DNA from: CAVOEB01 sp965249645
Lineage (GTDB): Bacteria > Pseudomonadota > Alphaproteobacteria > UBA828 > JAPUJA01
Direction of reading: 5' to 3'
Length of the DNA stretch: 64,000 bases
NCBI GenBank assembly: GCA_965249645.1
Contig: CBDFML010000012.1
Span: forward strand, 1,364,001-1,428,000
Shown: positions 26,208 through 35,130 of the stretch, one piece after another
Numbering within the stretch: the first letter of the stretch is position 1
Layout: every line of letters begins with the position of its first letter
The notes under the pieces: model-generated
Databases searched by the model: none
The model's input: only the letters and a program-made list of their open reading frames with translations
Told to the model about the DNA's origin: nothing
Position numbers and translations under genes: made by a program

Positions 26208-27185
26208 TCAGTTAACGCCCCGGATGCGGTTCCAGATCGGCTTGAGCCGGTCGGGCAGGCTGACCAAGCCTTCGGGCAGAAACAGAATGGTCGCGATCAG
26301 GATCGCGCCGTAAATCATGGGGCGGAATTCATGTTGCGAGCGGGCGAATTCGTCAATCACCGAGAGCACGACGACGCCGATGATCGGCCCGGCGAAATGA
26401 CCGAGCCCGCCCACGATCGCCCAAACCAGAACGTAGAGCATCAGGCCCAGGGCGTAGAGCTGGGGATTAACCGCGCCCACGTAATGCGCGAGCAGGCCGC
26501 CCGCAAGACCCGCGAAACCGCCCGCAACAGTGAAGGCGATAGTGCGGTATTGCCGGCAATTGACGCCCACGGACCCGGCCAAAAGATCCTGCCAGTGGGT
26601 GGCGTGAAAGTTCAGCCCGAAGCGCGAATGTTCGATCCGGTAGAGGATGATCAGCACGACGATGCCGACGATCAGGGCGAAGTAATAAAAATTAACCGGA
26701 TGGCCAAGATCGATATAGACGACACTGGGAATGTCGACCTCGAGCGCGGGCAGCTTTCCGATGCCGCGGAAACCGCCGAAGATGCCCTGGAAATAGAGCC
26801 AACAAAGCCGGATCGCCTCGGCCGCCGCGAAGGAACCGATGAGGAAGTAGAACATCTTCATGCGAAACAGCGAGAAGGTAAGCAGGAAGGAAATCAGCGC
26901 CGCGGCGAGAGCGCCTATAGGGATGCTGAGCCAGGGCGAAAGCCCGAGGTATTTATAGAGCAGCGTGCTGGTATAGGCGCCACACCCCATGATAACCGCG
27001 TGGGCAAGGGAAAACTCGCCAGTGACCGAGATCAGGCGGAAGCTCGAGACGACCATGATGTAAATAAACATGAAGATCATCATATCGAGCTGGTACGGGC
27101 GCAGCACAAAGGGCAGGACGGCGCAGACCGCGAGGAGAACCGCGATCGACGACGTCCAATGCCAGTTTTCTCTAAGCTTTCTCAC
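26208..27185 (-). CDS. livM: Branched-chain-amino-acid-type ABC transporter permease (LivM family)
   Basis: A 325-residue inner-membrane permease with about nine hydrophobic helices. The LivM signatures are 'SVTGEFSLAHAVIMGCGAY' and a cytoplasmic coupling region 'DLLAGSVGVNCRQYRTIAF', and it ends in LPEGLV. It starts at GTG 27185 with GGGGAG upstream and overlaps the end of livH by 14 bases. Together with LivH, the binding protein and the divergent LivG/LivF it forms a complete importer. In this family the substrate may be amino acids, amides, urea or aromatic acids; the adjacent PaaK-type ligase hints at a carboxylate. Confidence 0.92.
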   Translation of the reverse strand: MRKLRENWHWTSSIAVLLAVCAVLPFVLRPYQLDMMIFMFIYIMVVSSFRLISVTGEFSLAHAVIMGCGAYTSTLLYKYLGLSPWLSIPIGALAAALISFLLTFSLFRMKMFYFLIGSFAAAEAIRLCWLYFQGIFGGFRGIGKLPALEVDIPSVVYIDLGHPVNFYYFALIVGIVVLIILYRIEHSRFGLNFHATHWQDLLAGSVGVNCRQYRTIAFTVAGGFAGLAGGLLAHYVGAVNPQLYALGLMLYVLVWAIVGGLGHFAGPIIGVVVLSVIDEFARSQHEFRPMIYGAILIATILFLPEGLVSLPDRLKPIWNRIRGVN

Positions 27186-28050
27186 GGCTCCCCATAATTC
27201 CGGTGGGCTTGATCATGAGCACAAGCAGCATCAGCAGCAGGCCCGCGATCGTCGCAAGGGTGCCATCGGCGAAGGTGGTTATGAAGGTGTTGATGAAGCT
27301 GTAAAGCACTGCGGCGATGACGGCGCCCTCGAGGCTTCCCATACCGCCCACGATCATCACGATGAAGGCGGTAATTATGACGGTATGGCCCATATGGGGA
27401 TCGACGATAACGAGCGGCGCCATCATGGCGCCGCCGATGCCGGCCATGCCGGCGCTGATGGCCATGGCGATGATCGAGACCCTACCGATCGAAATACCCT
27501 GCAATGCGGCGGCCTCGGGATCCTGGGTGCAGGCCCGCAGCGCCCAGCCGAGCTTGGTTTTCTTGAGGAAAAACCAGAAACCCACCATGATCGAGCCGGA
27601 TACGGCCAGGACCACGAGGCGCTGGTGGGTCACCACCGCTTTTTCGAGCCCGAAGACGTTCCAGACGTCGACCATCGGCGCCTCGATATGCTTCATCAGG
27701 CCCTCGCCGAACAACCAGACGGCGGTGACCTGAAGAATGAACACCATGCCGACGGACAAGATCAGGGCGCCCATCAGATTCCCCCTCATTTGCCGGAACA
27801 ACAGGCGCTCCATGACGAGACCCACGAGCATGGGCAGCGCGACGGCGCACAGCACCGCGACAATGAAGGGGAAGCCGGCCACCATGTAGAGGTACCAGAG
27901 GGTGTAGGCGCCGACCATGTAGAGCTCGCCGTGGGCGAAGTTGACGATCTGCATGACCCCCACGATGAGCACGAGGCCCACGGCGATGATCGCCGTGAAA
28001 CTGCTGGCAATCACCGCATTCGCGATGGTCTGGATAATGAGATCGAACAT
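27172..28050 (-). CDS. livH: Branched-chain-amino-acid-type ABC transporter permease (LivH family)
   Basis: A 292-residue permease with about eight hydrophobic helices. Family motifs are 'IVGVMQIVNFAHGELYMVGA' near the N-terminus and the coupling segment 'LRACTQDPEAAALQGISIGR', with 'GGMGSLEGAVIAAVLYSF' near the end. The start is ATG 28050. It follows the binding-protein gene after a 171-base spacer that contains a strong hairpin, the usual layout for making more binding protein than permease. Confidence 0.92.
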   Translation of the reverse strand: MFDLIIQTIANAVIASSFTAIIAVGLVLIVGVMQIVNFAHGELYMVGAYTLWYLYMVAGFPFIVAVLCAVALPMLVGLVMERLLFRQMRGNLMGALILSVGMVFILQVTAVWLFGEGLMKHIEAPMVDVWNVFGLEKAVVTHQRLVVLAVSGSIMVGFWFFLKKTKLGWALRACTQDPEAAALQGISIGRVSIIAMAISAGMAGIGGAMMAPLVIVDPHMGHTVIITAFIVMIVGGMGSLEGAVIAAVLYSFINTFITTFADGTLATIAGLLLMLLVLMIKPTGIMGSREKA

Positions 28051-28170
28051 GACGCTCGCTTGGCTGGTCTTGACGGAACGGGCCTAACTACTCCGCCGAA
28101 GAAAACATGTAAACGACATTCCGGCCCTTGACGTAGATCAATTCGGGGCCTTGCGATCTGCCGAACGTGA

Positions 28171-28200
28171 CGGCGCCCCGCTCAATCGAGCGGGGCGCCG
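28171..28200 (-). terminator. Strong hairpin between binding-protein and permease genes
   Basis: A perfect 13-bp stem, CGGCGCCCCGCTC / GAGCGGGGCGCCG with loop AATC, begins 21 bases beyond the stop of the binding-protein gene. There is no T-run on the minus strand, so it is more likely an attenuator or mRNA-stabilising element than a full terminator. Confidence 0.65.
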
Positions 28201-28221
28201 CGCTATTCAACGCGATACGGC

Positions 28222-29502
28222 TTAGAAAACGTCGAGTGCCTTGAAGTGGGAAATCGTCAGGTCGAGATGTTCATCGATCCAGGACTTGTAGTCGTGCATC
28301 TCGACGATGGTCGCCTTGCCGTTCTTCATCTGGACGACCGGCCAGTTGCCCATCGCAATGTTGTCGATGCCGAACATCTCGGTGCCCCACCATTCGCAGT
28401 CACCAAAGACGTGCGGCACGGGGCTCATCGCCTTAAGCGCCTTGAACGTCGGCATCGGGTTGTAATCGCCGGCGGCTTCGACGCCGTCTTTCCACATCTC
28501 GAGGATGGCGGCGTATTCCCACGACACCGCGTTCCACGCATTCGGGTGACGTTCCTCGTATTTGGTGAAGAACTCCCTGGGCTTGGCGAAATTGATGCCC
28601 TGGGCCTGCATCGCCTCGTCGTCGAAATCCGGGAACTGCCAGATGGAGCCTTCCATGAAGGCCACCGACGATTTTTCGAGCATCTGGGTATAGCCGTCCA
28701 GGGTGCAGGTGACGATCTGGCCCTGGTAGTTCTGCTGGAAGGCCTGCTCGGTGAGCAGGTTGACGTAGTCCGGATAGGCCGTATCCCAGCACAGGATATC
28801 GGGGTTCTTGGCGATGACGCCCGCCACCACCGGCGCGAAATCGATCGTCTCGAAGCCGAACAGCTTCTCCTCGATGATCTCGATGCCCGCCACCTCGGCC
28901 GCCGCGCGATACATCGCAAGCGAGACGAGGCCGAGATAGTCGTTCTGGGTAATGACCGACATGGTCTTCATCTCGGGGTTGGTCTTCGCAATGTGGTCGA
29001 TACCGGAAATATTGTAGAAGGGATGGGTTTCGACCGGTGCGTAGAGATAAGGATAATCGGGCGACATATCGGCCGGCGAGAGAACCGTCGAGATCATCTC
29101 GTTCCGGGTCAGGATGTCCTGCACCGCGGTCGCCGGCGGGCTTGAGAGCAAGATCATGAAATTGACCTCGTCCTCGAACAGCAACTTCTTGACGCCGACG
29201 GTGGCCTTGGTGATGTCGAACTGATCGTCGTAGGGGATGATCTCGACGGGCAGCATCTTGTCGCCCACCTTGATGCCGCCCCGGCCGTTCAACTCTTCCG
29301 CCCAGATATCGGCGCCGTAGAGGCCGGGCAGGCCCCAGGCCGCGGCGTCGCCGGTCAGATCGACGCAGAAGCCGACCTTGATGACCTCGTCCTTGGCCAT
29401 GGCCGTCCGCGCTTTGAACGCGCCGGTCGCGGCGATGGCGCCCGCACCGGCACCCACGGCCGACGTCTTGATGAAGTTACGGCGTGAAAGTTTGTTTGAC
29501 AT
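28222..29502 (-). CDS. ABC transporter substrate-binding protein (LivK-like), Tat-exported
   Basis: A 426-residue periplasmic type I binding protein. The N-terminus MSNKLSRRNFIKTSAVGAG carries a twin-arginine motif (SRRNFIK) followed by a hydrophobic stretch and ALA-type cleavage region (TAMA-KDEV). The mature part starts 'VIKVGFCVDLTGDAAAWGLP', typical of Leu/Ile/Val- or amide-binding proteins. Tat export suggests folding before export or a bound cofactor. It is the first gene of the minus-strand transporter operon, with livH and livM downstream. The ligand cannot be read from sequence. Confidence 0.9.
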   Translation of the reverse strand: MSNKLSRRNFIKTSAVGAGAGAIAATGAFKARTAMAKDEVIKVGFCVDLTGDAAAWGLPGLYGADIWAEELNGRGGIKVGDKMLPVEIIPYDDQFDITKATVGVKKLLFEDEVNFMILLSSPPATAVQDILTRNEMISTVLSPADMSPDYPYLYAPVETHPFYNISGIDHIAKTNPEMKTMSVITQNDYLGLVSLAMYRAAAEVAGIEIIEEKLFGFETIDFAPVVAGVIAKNPDILCWDTAYPDYVNLLTEQAFQQNYQGQIVTCTLDGYTQMLEKSSVAFMEGSIWQFPDFDDEAMQAQGINFAKPREFFTKYEERHPNAWNAVSWEYAAILEMWKDGVEAAGDYNPMPTFKALKAMSPVPHVFGDCEWWGTEMFGIDNIAMGNWPVVQMKNGKATIVEMHDYKSWIDEHLDLTISHFKALDVF

Positions 29503-30045
29503 AAAAGTCTCTCCCTCGGTTATTTCAGGCTTGCGCCCGAACCAAAATTCCGGATCCCGCCTGCCGGGATCGCTTAGGCATAATTTTCGTCAGAATCGAG
29601 CCAAAGTCAAAGCCCGATTTGTCCAACGCCCATCCTGAATTCCATTCAACGGCAACGAACCCGTCACGTCAATAAAGACCACACTAATAAAGAGACAAAA
29701 AGATGGCCGGTTGACGGGGAAATCGACAAGTTTTTGTACGAATTGAAAAATATTGTGCCCGCCGGGATTAAAAATACGATGGAGCCTACTGGGGCTGGTG
29801 TTTTATTTGACCTGGAGCCTTTTCGGCACGCCGTTCACGGCGCTGTCGGGCATCCTCGTGTTGTCCGGGTGTCAATCGTTCGATGTGTCGAGGGCACCGG
29901 CGCTTTTGCTGCCCAGCCTCTACCCGATCAACCGCACCATGCCCGCCGCCCTGACGAAGGGAAGGATTTAGCCGTTGCCCGTGTGGGGTTTTTTTGCTGT
30001 ATTGGCGCACGCTCCCCACGGACGTGAGGCGCAGGAGGATGAAAA
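29503..30045. other. Divergent control region between livK-like and livG-like genes
   Basis: This 543-base spacer has no convincing gene and is more AT-rich than its surroundings around 29640-29780. A hairpin GATCCCG/CGGGATC (29553-29571) lies 51-69 bases before the binding-protein start, in its presumed leader. AGGAGG at 30033-30038 is the ribosome-binding site of the downstream ATPase gene. It should hold promoters for both halves of the transporter. Confidence 0.5.
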
Positions 30046-30795
30046 GTGCTCATCGAAATTGATAATCTGAGCAAAAGCTTCGGCGGGCTGGCTGCGGTGA
30101 GTGATCTCACCTTCGGCCTGGAGCCGGGTGAAATTCACGGCCTGATCGGCCCCAACGGCGCGGGCAAGACCACCACCTTCAACCTGGTCAGCGGCTTCTA
30201 CAAGCCCGACGCGGGCACAATCGTCTTCAACGGCGAAAACATCGCCGGAATGAAGATGCACCAGATCGCAAAGAAGGGGGCGGTCCGGACCTTCCAGGGC
30301 ACCACCCTGTTCAAGGAATTCACCACCCTCGACAACGTCATCGTCGGGCGCTACCTGCACACCAAGCAAAGCATCGGGTCGGCGCTGTTCGGGACCGCGC
30401 GCAAGAGCGAGCAGGAAAACGAGGCGAAGGCACGCGAGATTCTTGAGTTCCTCGGCCTGGGCGACGTCATCGACGAGTTGGCAGCAAACCTCTCGCACGG
30501 CCACCAGCGCACGCTCGGCATCGCCATCGGGCTTGCCGCCGACCCCAAGCTGCTGATGCTCGACGAACCGTTCACGGGCATGAACCCGGAAGAGACGCGC
30601 CAGATGATGGATTTGATCCGCAAAGTGCGCGATCAGGGTGTCACGATCCTGCTTGTGGAGCACGACATGCAGGCGGTGATGGGTTTGTGCGAGAAGATCA
30701 CGGTGCTCAACTTTGGACGCCTGCTGGCTCAAGGCGTGCCCGACGAGATCCGCAACAACGGGGACGTCATCGAAGCCTATCTGGGGACCGGCTGA
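30046..30795 (+). CDS. livG: ABC transporter ATP-binding protein (LivG family)
   Basis: A 249-residue ATPase. Walker A GPNGAGKTT is at 35-43, the signature is LSHGHQR, Walker B is LLMLDEPFTGM and the H-loop is LLVEHDMQAVM. The 'LVSGFYKPDAGTIVFNGENI' region is typical of LivG. It starts at GTG 30046 after AGGAGG; an ATG at 30039 is out of frame. The gene is transcribed away from the binding protein/permease operon and is followed one base after its stop by livF. Confidence 0.92.
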   Translation: MLIEIDNLSKSFGGLAAVSDLTFGLEPGEIHGLIGPNGAGKTTTFNLVSGFYKPDAGTIVFNGENIAGMKMHQIAKKGAVRTFQGTTLFKEFTTLDNVIVGRYLHTKQSIGSALFGTARKSEQENEAKAREILEFLGLGDVIDELAANLSHGHQRTLGIAIGLAADPKLLMLDEPFTGMNPEETRQMMDLIRKVRDQGVTILLVEHDMQAVMGLCEKITVLNFGRLLAQGVPDEIRNNGDVIEAYLGTG

Positions 30796-30796
30796 C

Positions 30797-31504
30797 ATGC
30801 TTCTGGAAATCAAGAATATCGAGGTCCACTACCAGAAGGTAGCCGCCGTGAGGGGCATCTCGCTGCAGGTCGAAGGCACCGAGATCATCACCCTGATCGG
30901 CGCCAACGGCGCGGGCAAGAGCACGACGCTGCGTACCATTTCGGGACTCAAGCACCCGAGCACGGGCGAAATCTGGTTCGACGGCGACCGGATCGACAGG
31001 CTCTCTCCCGACAAGATTGTCCGCCGCGGCATCGCCCACGTGCCCGAGGGCCGGCGCATCTTTCCCGATTTAACTGTGCTCGAAAACCTCAACACCGGCG
31101 CTTACCTGCGTAGGGACAGGCCGGGCATCGCCGAGGATCTCGACCTGGTCTACGGCCATTTTCCCCGGCTCAAGGAGCGGCGTAGCCAACAGGGCAAAAC
31201 TCTCTCGGGCGGCGAGCAGCAGATGCTCGCCATGGGCCGTGCCCTGATGTCGCGCCCGCGACTTCTGCTGATGGACGAGCCTTCGCTCGGGTTGTCACCC
31301 ATCATGGTCCAGGAGATCGCCAAGATTGTGCGCGAGGTAAATGCATCGGGCGTGCCCATCGTGCTCGTCGAGCAGAACTCCGAGCTGGCGCTGAGCCTCG
31401 CGAAATACGGCTATGTGCTGGAGACCGGCAACATCGCCCTGGAAGGTGCGGCGGGCGACCTGCATGAGAACGAACATGTCCGCAAGGCCTACCTCGGCAT
31501 GTAG
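30797..31504 (+). CDS. livF: ABC transporter ATP-binding protein (LivF family)
   Basis: A 235-residue ATPase with Walker A GANGAGKST, signature LSGGEQQMLAMGRAL, Walker B LLLMDEPSLGLSP and 'VLVEQNSELALSLA'. The LivF-type 'GRRIFPDLTVLENL' is present. The ATG at 30797 overlaps nothing and lies one base after the livG TGA, so the two are coupled. It completes the five-part Liv-type importer. Confidence 0.92.
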   Translation: MLLEIKNIEVHYQKVAAVRGISLQVEGTEIITLIGANGAGKSTTLRTISGLKHPSTGEIWFDGDRIDRLSPDKIVRRGIAHVPEGRRIFPDLTVLENLNTGAYLRRDRPGIAEDLDLVYGHFPRLKERRSQQGKTLSGGEQQMLAMGRALMSRPRLLLMDEPSLGLSPIMVQEIAKIVREVNASGVPIVLVEQNSELALSLAKYGYVLETGNIALEGAAGDLHENEHVRKAYLGM

Positions 31505-31576
31505 CTTTTGCGTCCGCGCGAGCATCTTGCGTTCCGTCTTCTTTGCGACCCCGCGGCGTTGCGGGCTGTACCAGCC

Positions 31577-32305
31577 ATGAATGACCGTCTTCCCTCCTGG
31601 ATCGCCCTCGACCTGTTCTGGGAGCAGATCGCGATCGAGGGCATCGACGCGCTCGAGGCAAGCCGGGGCGACGAAGCGGCGCAGCTGTGGCGCACCGCCG
31701 AATTGCTCTGCGCGAGCTTCGACGCCCACGATCCCCGGCGCGCGGCCACCATGACCAACCAGGGTGCGGCGCTCGAACAACAGGGCCGCACCGACGACGC
31801 CGAGGAACGCTACCGCGAATCACTCATTCTATGGTGCGGAACCGCCGGCTGGATCGAGCGCATGACAGTCAACTTCCAGGCCAAGAGCGCCCACTTCCAC
31901 CGCCGGCTGGAAGCCCGTCACGGCCCCGAGCTCAAGGAGCTGCGCCGGCATATCCAGAGGCGGCTGATCCAGGGCGGCGCGGCAGCAACCCGGACCAACC
32001 TCGCCCGGCTCGTGACCGCGAAGGGAGACGCCGAGGAGGCGGAGGCGATCAGCGCGCCGGCGATCGAAGCCCGCGCGACGGGTATCGGCCACCGCGACAC
32101 CGGCCTGGCCAGGGCGTGCGACGCGCGGGCCGCGTGCCTCGACGCGCTGGACCGCACCGATGAAGCGGTCGAATTGCGCGAGAAAGCGGCAGCGATCCGG
32201 GTCGATCCTTCCTCGTCCGGACCGGTGCGCCTCGCCAAGGAAGGCGGCAAGATGACCGACGAGCGCCGTTTGATGGCTGCCGCCTATCTTGCCGTCGCGC
32301 TTTAG
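31577..32305 (+). CDS. TPR-containing hypothetical protein
   Basis: A 242-residue, mostly helical soluble protein beginning MNDRLPSWIALDLFW. Degenerate TPR-like units occur around 30-80 ('GDEAAQLWRTAELLCASFDA', 'AATMTNQGAALEQQGRTDDA') and 140-205 ('LARLVTAKGDAEEAEAISAP', 'CLDALDRTDEAVELREKAA'). No catalytic motif is visible. It follows livF after 72 bases on the same strand and converges with an SRPBCC gene. The ATG at 31577 is chosen because upstream codons look like spacer; no strong ribosome-binding site is seen. Function unknown. Confidence 0.7.
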   Translation: MNDRLPSWIALDLFWEQIAIEGIDALEASRGDEAAQLWRTAELLCASFDAHDPRRAATMTNQGAALEQQGRTDDAEERYRESLILWCGTAGWIERMTVNFQAKSAHFHRRLEARHGPELKELRRHIQRRLIQGGAAATRTNLARLVTAKGDAEEAEAISAPAIEARATGIGHRDTGLARACDARAACLDALDRTDEAVELREKAAAIRVDPSSSGPVRLAKEGGKMTDERRLMAAAYLAVAL

Positions 32306-32324
32306 GGTTGCCCCGCTCGGTCGG

Positions 32325-32753
32325 CTAGCCGGGGAACATCGCTTGCAGGTTGTCGATGACGCCCTGAAAGTCGCCGTTCATCAACTCCTCGACCGCCTGT
32401 TCCGTCTCGCCCGGTGCGGGGTCGAAGGTGGCCTCCATCTCGAAGCTGCAGCTCCTGCCCGGCTCGACCTCGGTGACCGAGATTGTCGCGATGAAGTTGA
32501 TCACCGGCATGGGAACGTCGATAATCTCGAGATGCTGCCAGCGGTAGCGGCGCTGCCCGTGATCGTACTCGAGCAGTCGCTCGACGATCTGACCGGAATC
32601 GACGATGTAGAGCCGGCGTTTGATGCCGCCATCTTCGAGCACGCTCCTGGCCACGCCGGGATCGAATTTTTCCAGATTGTTGAACGGCCCCACCAGGGCC
32701 CATACCTCGTCGGCCGATGCGTTGAGCTGGCCTGACGCCGCGGACTTCACCAT
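32325..32753 (-). CDS. SRPBCC family protein
   Basis: A 142-residue protein with SRPBCC features: 'LNASADEVWALVGPFNNLEK' at the N-terminus and a C-terminal amphipathic helix ('EELMNGDFQGVIDNLQAMFP'). It is probably a small-molecule-binding or lyase/cyclase-like protein. It converges with the TPR gene (19-base gap) and is transcribed toward it, downstream of the Rieske oxygenase gene after 114 bases. It resembles the plant-type PYR/Bet v1 subgroup more than the protein at 208-687. Confidence 0.82.
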   Translation of the reverse strand: MVKSAASGQLNASADEVWALVGPFNNLEKFDPGVARSVLEDGGIKRRLYIVDSGQIVERLLEYDHGQRRYRWQHLEIIDVPMPVINFIATISVTEVEPGRSCSFEMEATFDPAPGETEQAVEELMNGDFQGVIDNLQAMFPG

Positions 32754-32867
32754 CTTGTTGTCTCCCGTTTTCCGGCCGCCGCACTGAGCGGCTTTCCTGT
32801 CGATAGCGACGGAACTATAGCGAGCGGCGCGTCGGAGGGCATCCCCGTCGTCGCCCGGCCCGCGCGC

Positions 32868-34133
32868 TCAGATCGAGCGGCCCCAGCTCGATTCGCCGCC
32901 GTGACGGGTGCGCTTGCGGTATTGCCGGTTCGAGCCCGTAAAGGGCTGCTTCTTCAAGGTCAGACAGTCGATCACGAGGCGCTGAAAATGATGGACGGTG
33001 CCCTCCCAGGTTTCGGCGAAGATGCCGCCGCCGCGTTCCGCCCGATGACCCGCATGGAGCGCTTCGAGGATCTGCTTATCCTCCTTGAAGGTCAGCGCGT
33101 AAAAATCGATCACTTCTTTACGCGCCGGCTCGTATTCCGGCTTCGTGGCCGCGTCGCCGAGGAAAAAGACGTCCCAACGCTGGACCACATGATCCGGACC
33201 GACGGAATACTCGCTGCCCGAGGTCGTGTGATTGGGGCCGGCCACGAACTTGAAATTCGGAAACATGTTGATGTTGTTAAATCCGGTCGCGAAATCCTGC
33301 GCCTGCTGCTCCTCCAGTTTCGTGCCGCGCTTGGGTGGCGGAAAATTCGGCAGCGCCACGGGCGCCTCGGAAACATCGACCCCGGCATCGACCACGGTGC
33401 CGAGATAAGTGCCGTCGAGCACGTTGGAGTGGTCGTAATAGGCCTCCGCCGAGTTGAGCAGGGGATGGATAGTCAGCACATGGAGACCCTCGTTCCAGTT
33501 CTCCTGCACAAGCTTCCAATTGGTGTCAATTTCAAAAGTAAAGGTCGCACCATGCTCGAGCCGGTCGAAGTCGTAGCCCCGCAGCCGATCGGTGAACGGC
33601 TTCATGTAGTCGATGAGCGGTGGCGCCTTGCCGTCGAGATTGACGAATACCCATTTGTGCCAGACGTCGCAGCGCACGGGATGCAGCCCGAGGCCCTCGA
33701 CCTTGTGCCCCAAGACACGATGATCACCGTGACCATTAAAATTAGGCGCTTCGAGCAGATGGCCGTCGATGTCGAATTTCCAGGTGTGATAGGGACAAAT
33801 GAAATTCTTGCGCTTGCGCGCGTTTCGCTTGCAGATTTGAGTGCCGCGATGGGGGCAGGAGTTGTAGAACGCCCGAATTGTGCGATCGGAACCACAGACC
33901 AGAATGAGCGGCCGACCCGCGACGGTGGCCAGCGTGGTGTCGCCGGGGTTGGCCAGCTCGTGAGCGAAGCCGGCATGAACCCAGACCCGGGAAAACAACT
34001 TATCGTTCTCGAGCCGGAGCAGATCTTCACTGGTGTAGGCGATGCCGGGAAAGCCACGCGCCTTGCCCGTCGGTTTCGTAAGATTTTCAAGAGCCTGACG
34101 ACCGATGATATCGGCAAGCGTTGCGCTGCTCAT
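32868..34133 (-). CDS. Rieske non-heme iron oxygenase, large (alpha) subunit
   Basis: A 421-residue ring-hydroxylating-type oxygenase. The Rieske 2Fe-2S ligands are Cys93/His95 (CPHRG) and Cys113/His116 (CPYHTW). The mononuclear iron ligands are in ENWNEGLHVLTIHP (His218, His223), with a later Asp. The ATG at 34133 follows GGGGAG; a much longer open frame upstream is antisense to the next genes and not real. No reductase or ferredoxin gene is adjacent. Given the surrounding methylamine genes, an N-demethylating Rieske enzyme (carnitine, betaine or stachydrine type) is plausible, but an aromatic substrate cannot be excluded. Confidence 0.88.
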   Translation of the reverse strand: MSSATLADIIGRQALENLTKPTGKARGFPGIAYTSEDLLRLENDKLFSRVWVHAGFAHELANPGDTTLATVAGRPLILVCGSDRTIRAFYNSCPHRGTQICKRNARKRKNFICPYHTWKFDIDGHLLEAPNFNGHGDHRVLGHKVEGLGLHPVRCDVWHKWVFVNLDGKAPPLIDYMKPFTDRLRGYDFDRLEHGATFTFEIDTNWKLVQENWNEGLHVLTIHPLLNSAEAYYDHSNVLDGTYLGTVVDAGVDVSEAPVALPNFPPPKRGTKLEEQQAQDFATGFNNINMFPNFKFVAGPNHTTSGSEYSVGPDHVVQRWDVFFLGDAATKPEYEPARKEVIDFYALTFKEDKQILEALHAGHRAERGGGIFAETWEGTVHHFQRLVIDCLTLKKQPFTGSNRQYRKRTRHGGESSWGRSI

Positions 34134-34307
34134 GGTGTCACTCCCCTTCATGCGCCGCAGGCAAGGAGGAAATCCCGACGATCGGGGCTTGTCCGGCTGT
34201 CGAATCCGGTCCACCGTTCTCCCCGGCTTCGCGCCCGGCAAGTTCCGGGCCTTTCCTACGGGTAATTGGCAACTTACGGTGTCTTCAAACCAAGGACAAA
34301 GGGAAAC

Positions 34308-35069
34308 ATGAACCCGCTCTTCAATTTGAACGGCAAGACCGCGCTGGTCACCGGCGCCTCGGGCGGGCTGGGCCGGGAGTTTGCGCTCATGCTGGCACGC
34401 GCCGGCGCCGACGTCGCGGTGGTGGCGCGGCGCAAGACGCCGCTGGCGGAAACGGCGGTGGCGATCGAGGCGTTGGGGCGACGGAGCTATTCCAGCACCC
34501 TCGACGTCACGGATACTGCAGCGGTGCGCGAGACGGTGGGACGGATCGAGCAGGACTTTGCGCCGATCGATATTCTGGTCAACAACGCCGGCGTCGCCCG
34601 GGTCGGACCCGCGATCGAGATGACCGAGGACGACTGGAATTCCATCCTCGACACCAACCTGAAGGGGTGCTTTTTCACAGCTCAGGCGGTGGCGAAGGCA
34701 ATGACGGGGCGCGGCGCGGGCGGCAACCTCATCAACATCTCCTCGACCGGCGGGATTCAGGCGACGCGGGATCTTTCGATTTATTGCGCCGCGAAAGCGG
34801 CGCTCATCCATCTGACGAGAACTCTCGCCCTCGAGCTGGCGGGCTCGGGAATCCGGGTCAATTCCCTCGCCTTCTCTTATATCGAAACACCGATGACGGC
34901 AGCGTTCGTCAACAGCCCGGGGGGCGAAAAACAACGCCTCAAAAACCCCATGAAGCGGTTCGGCACGCCCGCCGATCTCGAAGGGCCGCTGCTGTTGCTC
35001 GCCTCGGACGCGTCGAGCTACATGACGGGCGAGACCATCGTGGTCGACGGCGCCAAGACGATCGCCTGA
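34308..35069 (+). CDS. SDR family oxidoreductase
   Basis: A 253-residue classical SDR. The cofactor motif is TGASGGLG, NNAGVA is conserved, the catalytic Ser is in NISSTGG and the Tyr/Lys pair is in YCAAK. The C-terminus ends 'SSYMTGETIVVDGAKTIA', typical of 3-oxoacyl-ACP-reductase-like members. The ATG at 34308 follows AAAGGGAAA. It is divergent from the Rieske gene and first in a run with hyuA, hyuB and an M24 gene. Confidence 0.88.
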   Translation: MNPLFNLNGKTALVTGASGGLGREFALMLARAGADVAVVARRKTPLAETAVAIEALGRRSYSSTLDVTDTAAVRETVGRIEQDFAPIDILVNNAGVARVGPAIEMTEDDWNSILDTNLKGCFFTAQAVAKAMTGRGAGGNLINISSTGGIQATRDLSIYCAAKAALIHLTRTLALELAGSGIRVNSLAFSYIETPMTAAFVNSPGGEKQRLKNPMKRFGTPADLEGPLLLLASDASSYMTGETIVVDGAKTIA

Positions 35070-35130
35070 CGTTACAGGAAGCGATTTACAGGCGGTGTGC
35101 GAGCCCCTAGGTTCGGGCCCGGAGGTGGTT

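Noticed and set aside
29734..30027. 97-codon open frame in the Liv divergent spacer
   Set aside because: No recognisable protein features, no good start signal, and it runs up to the livG ribosome-binding site; more likely spacer.
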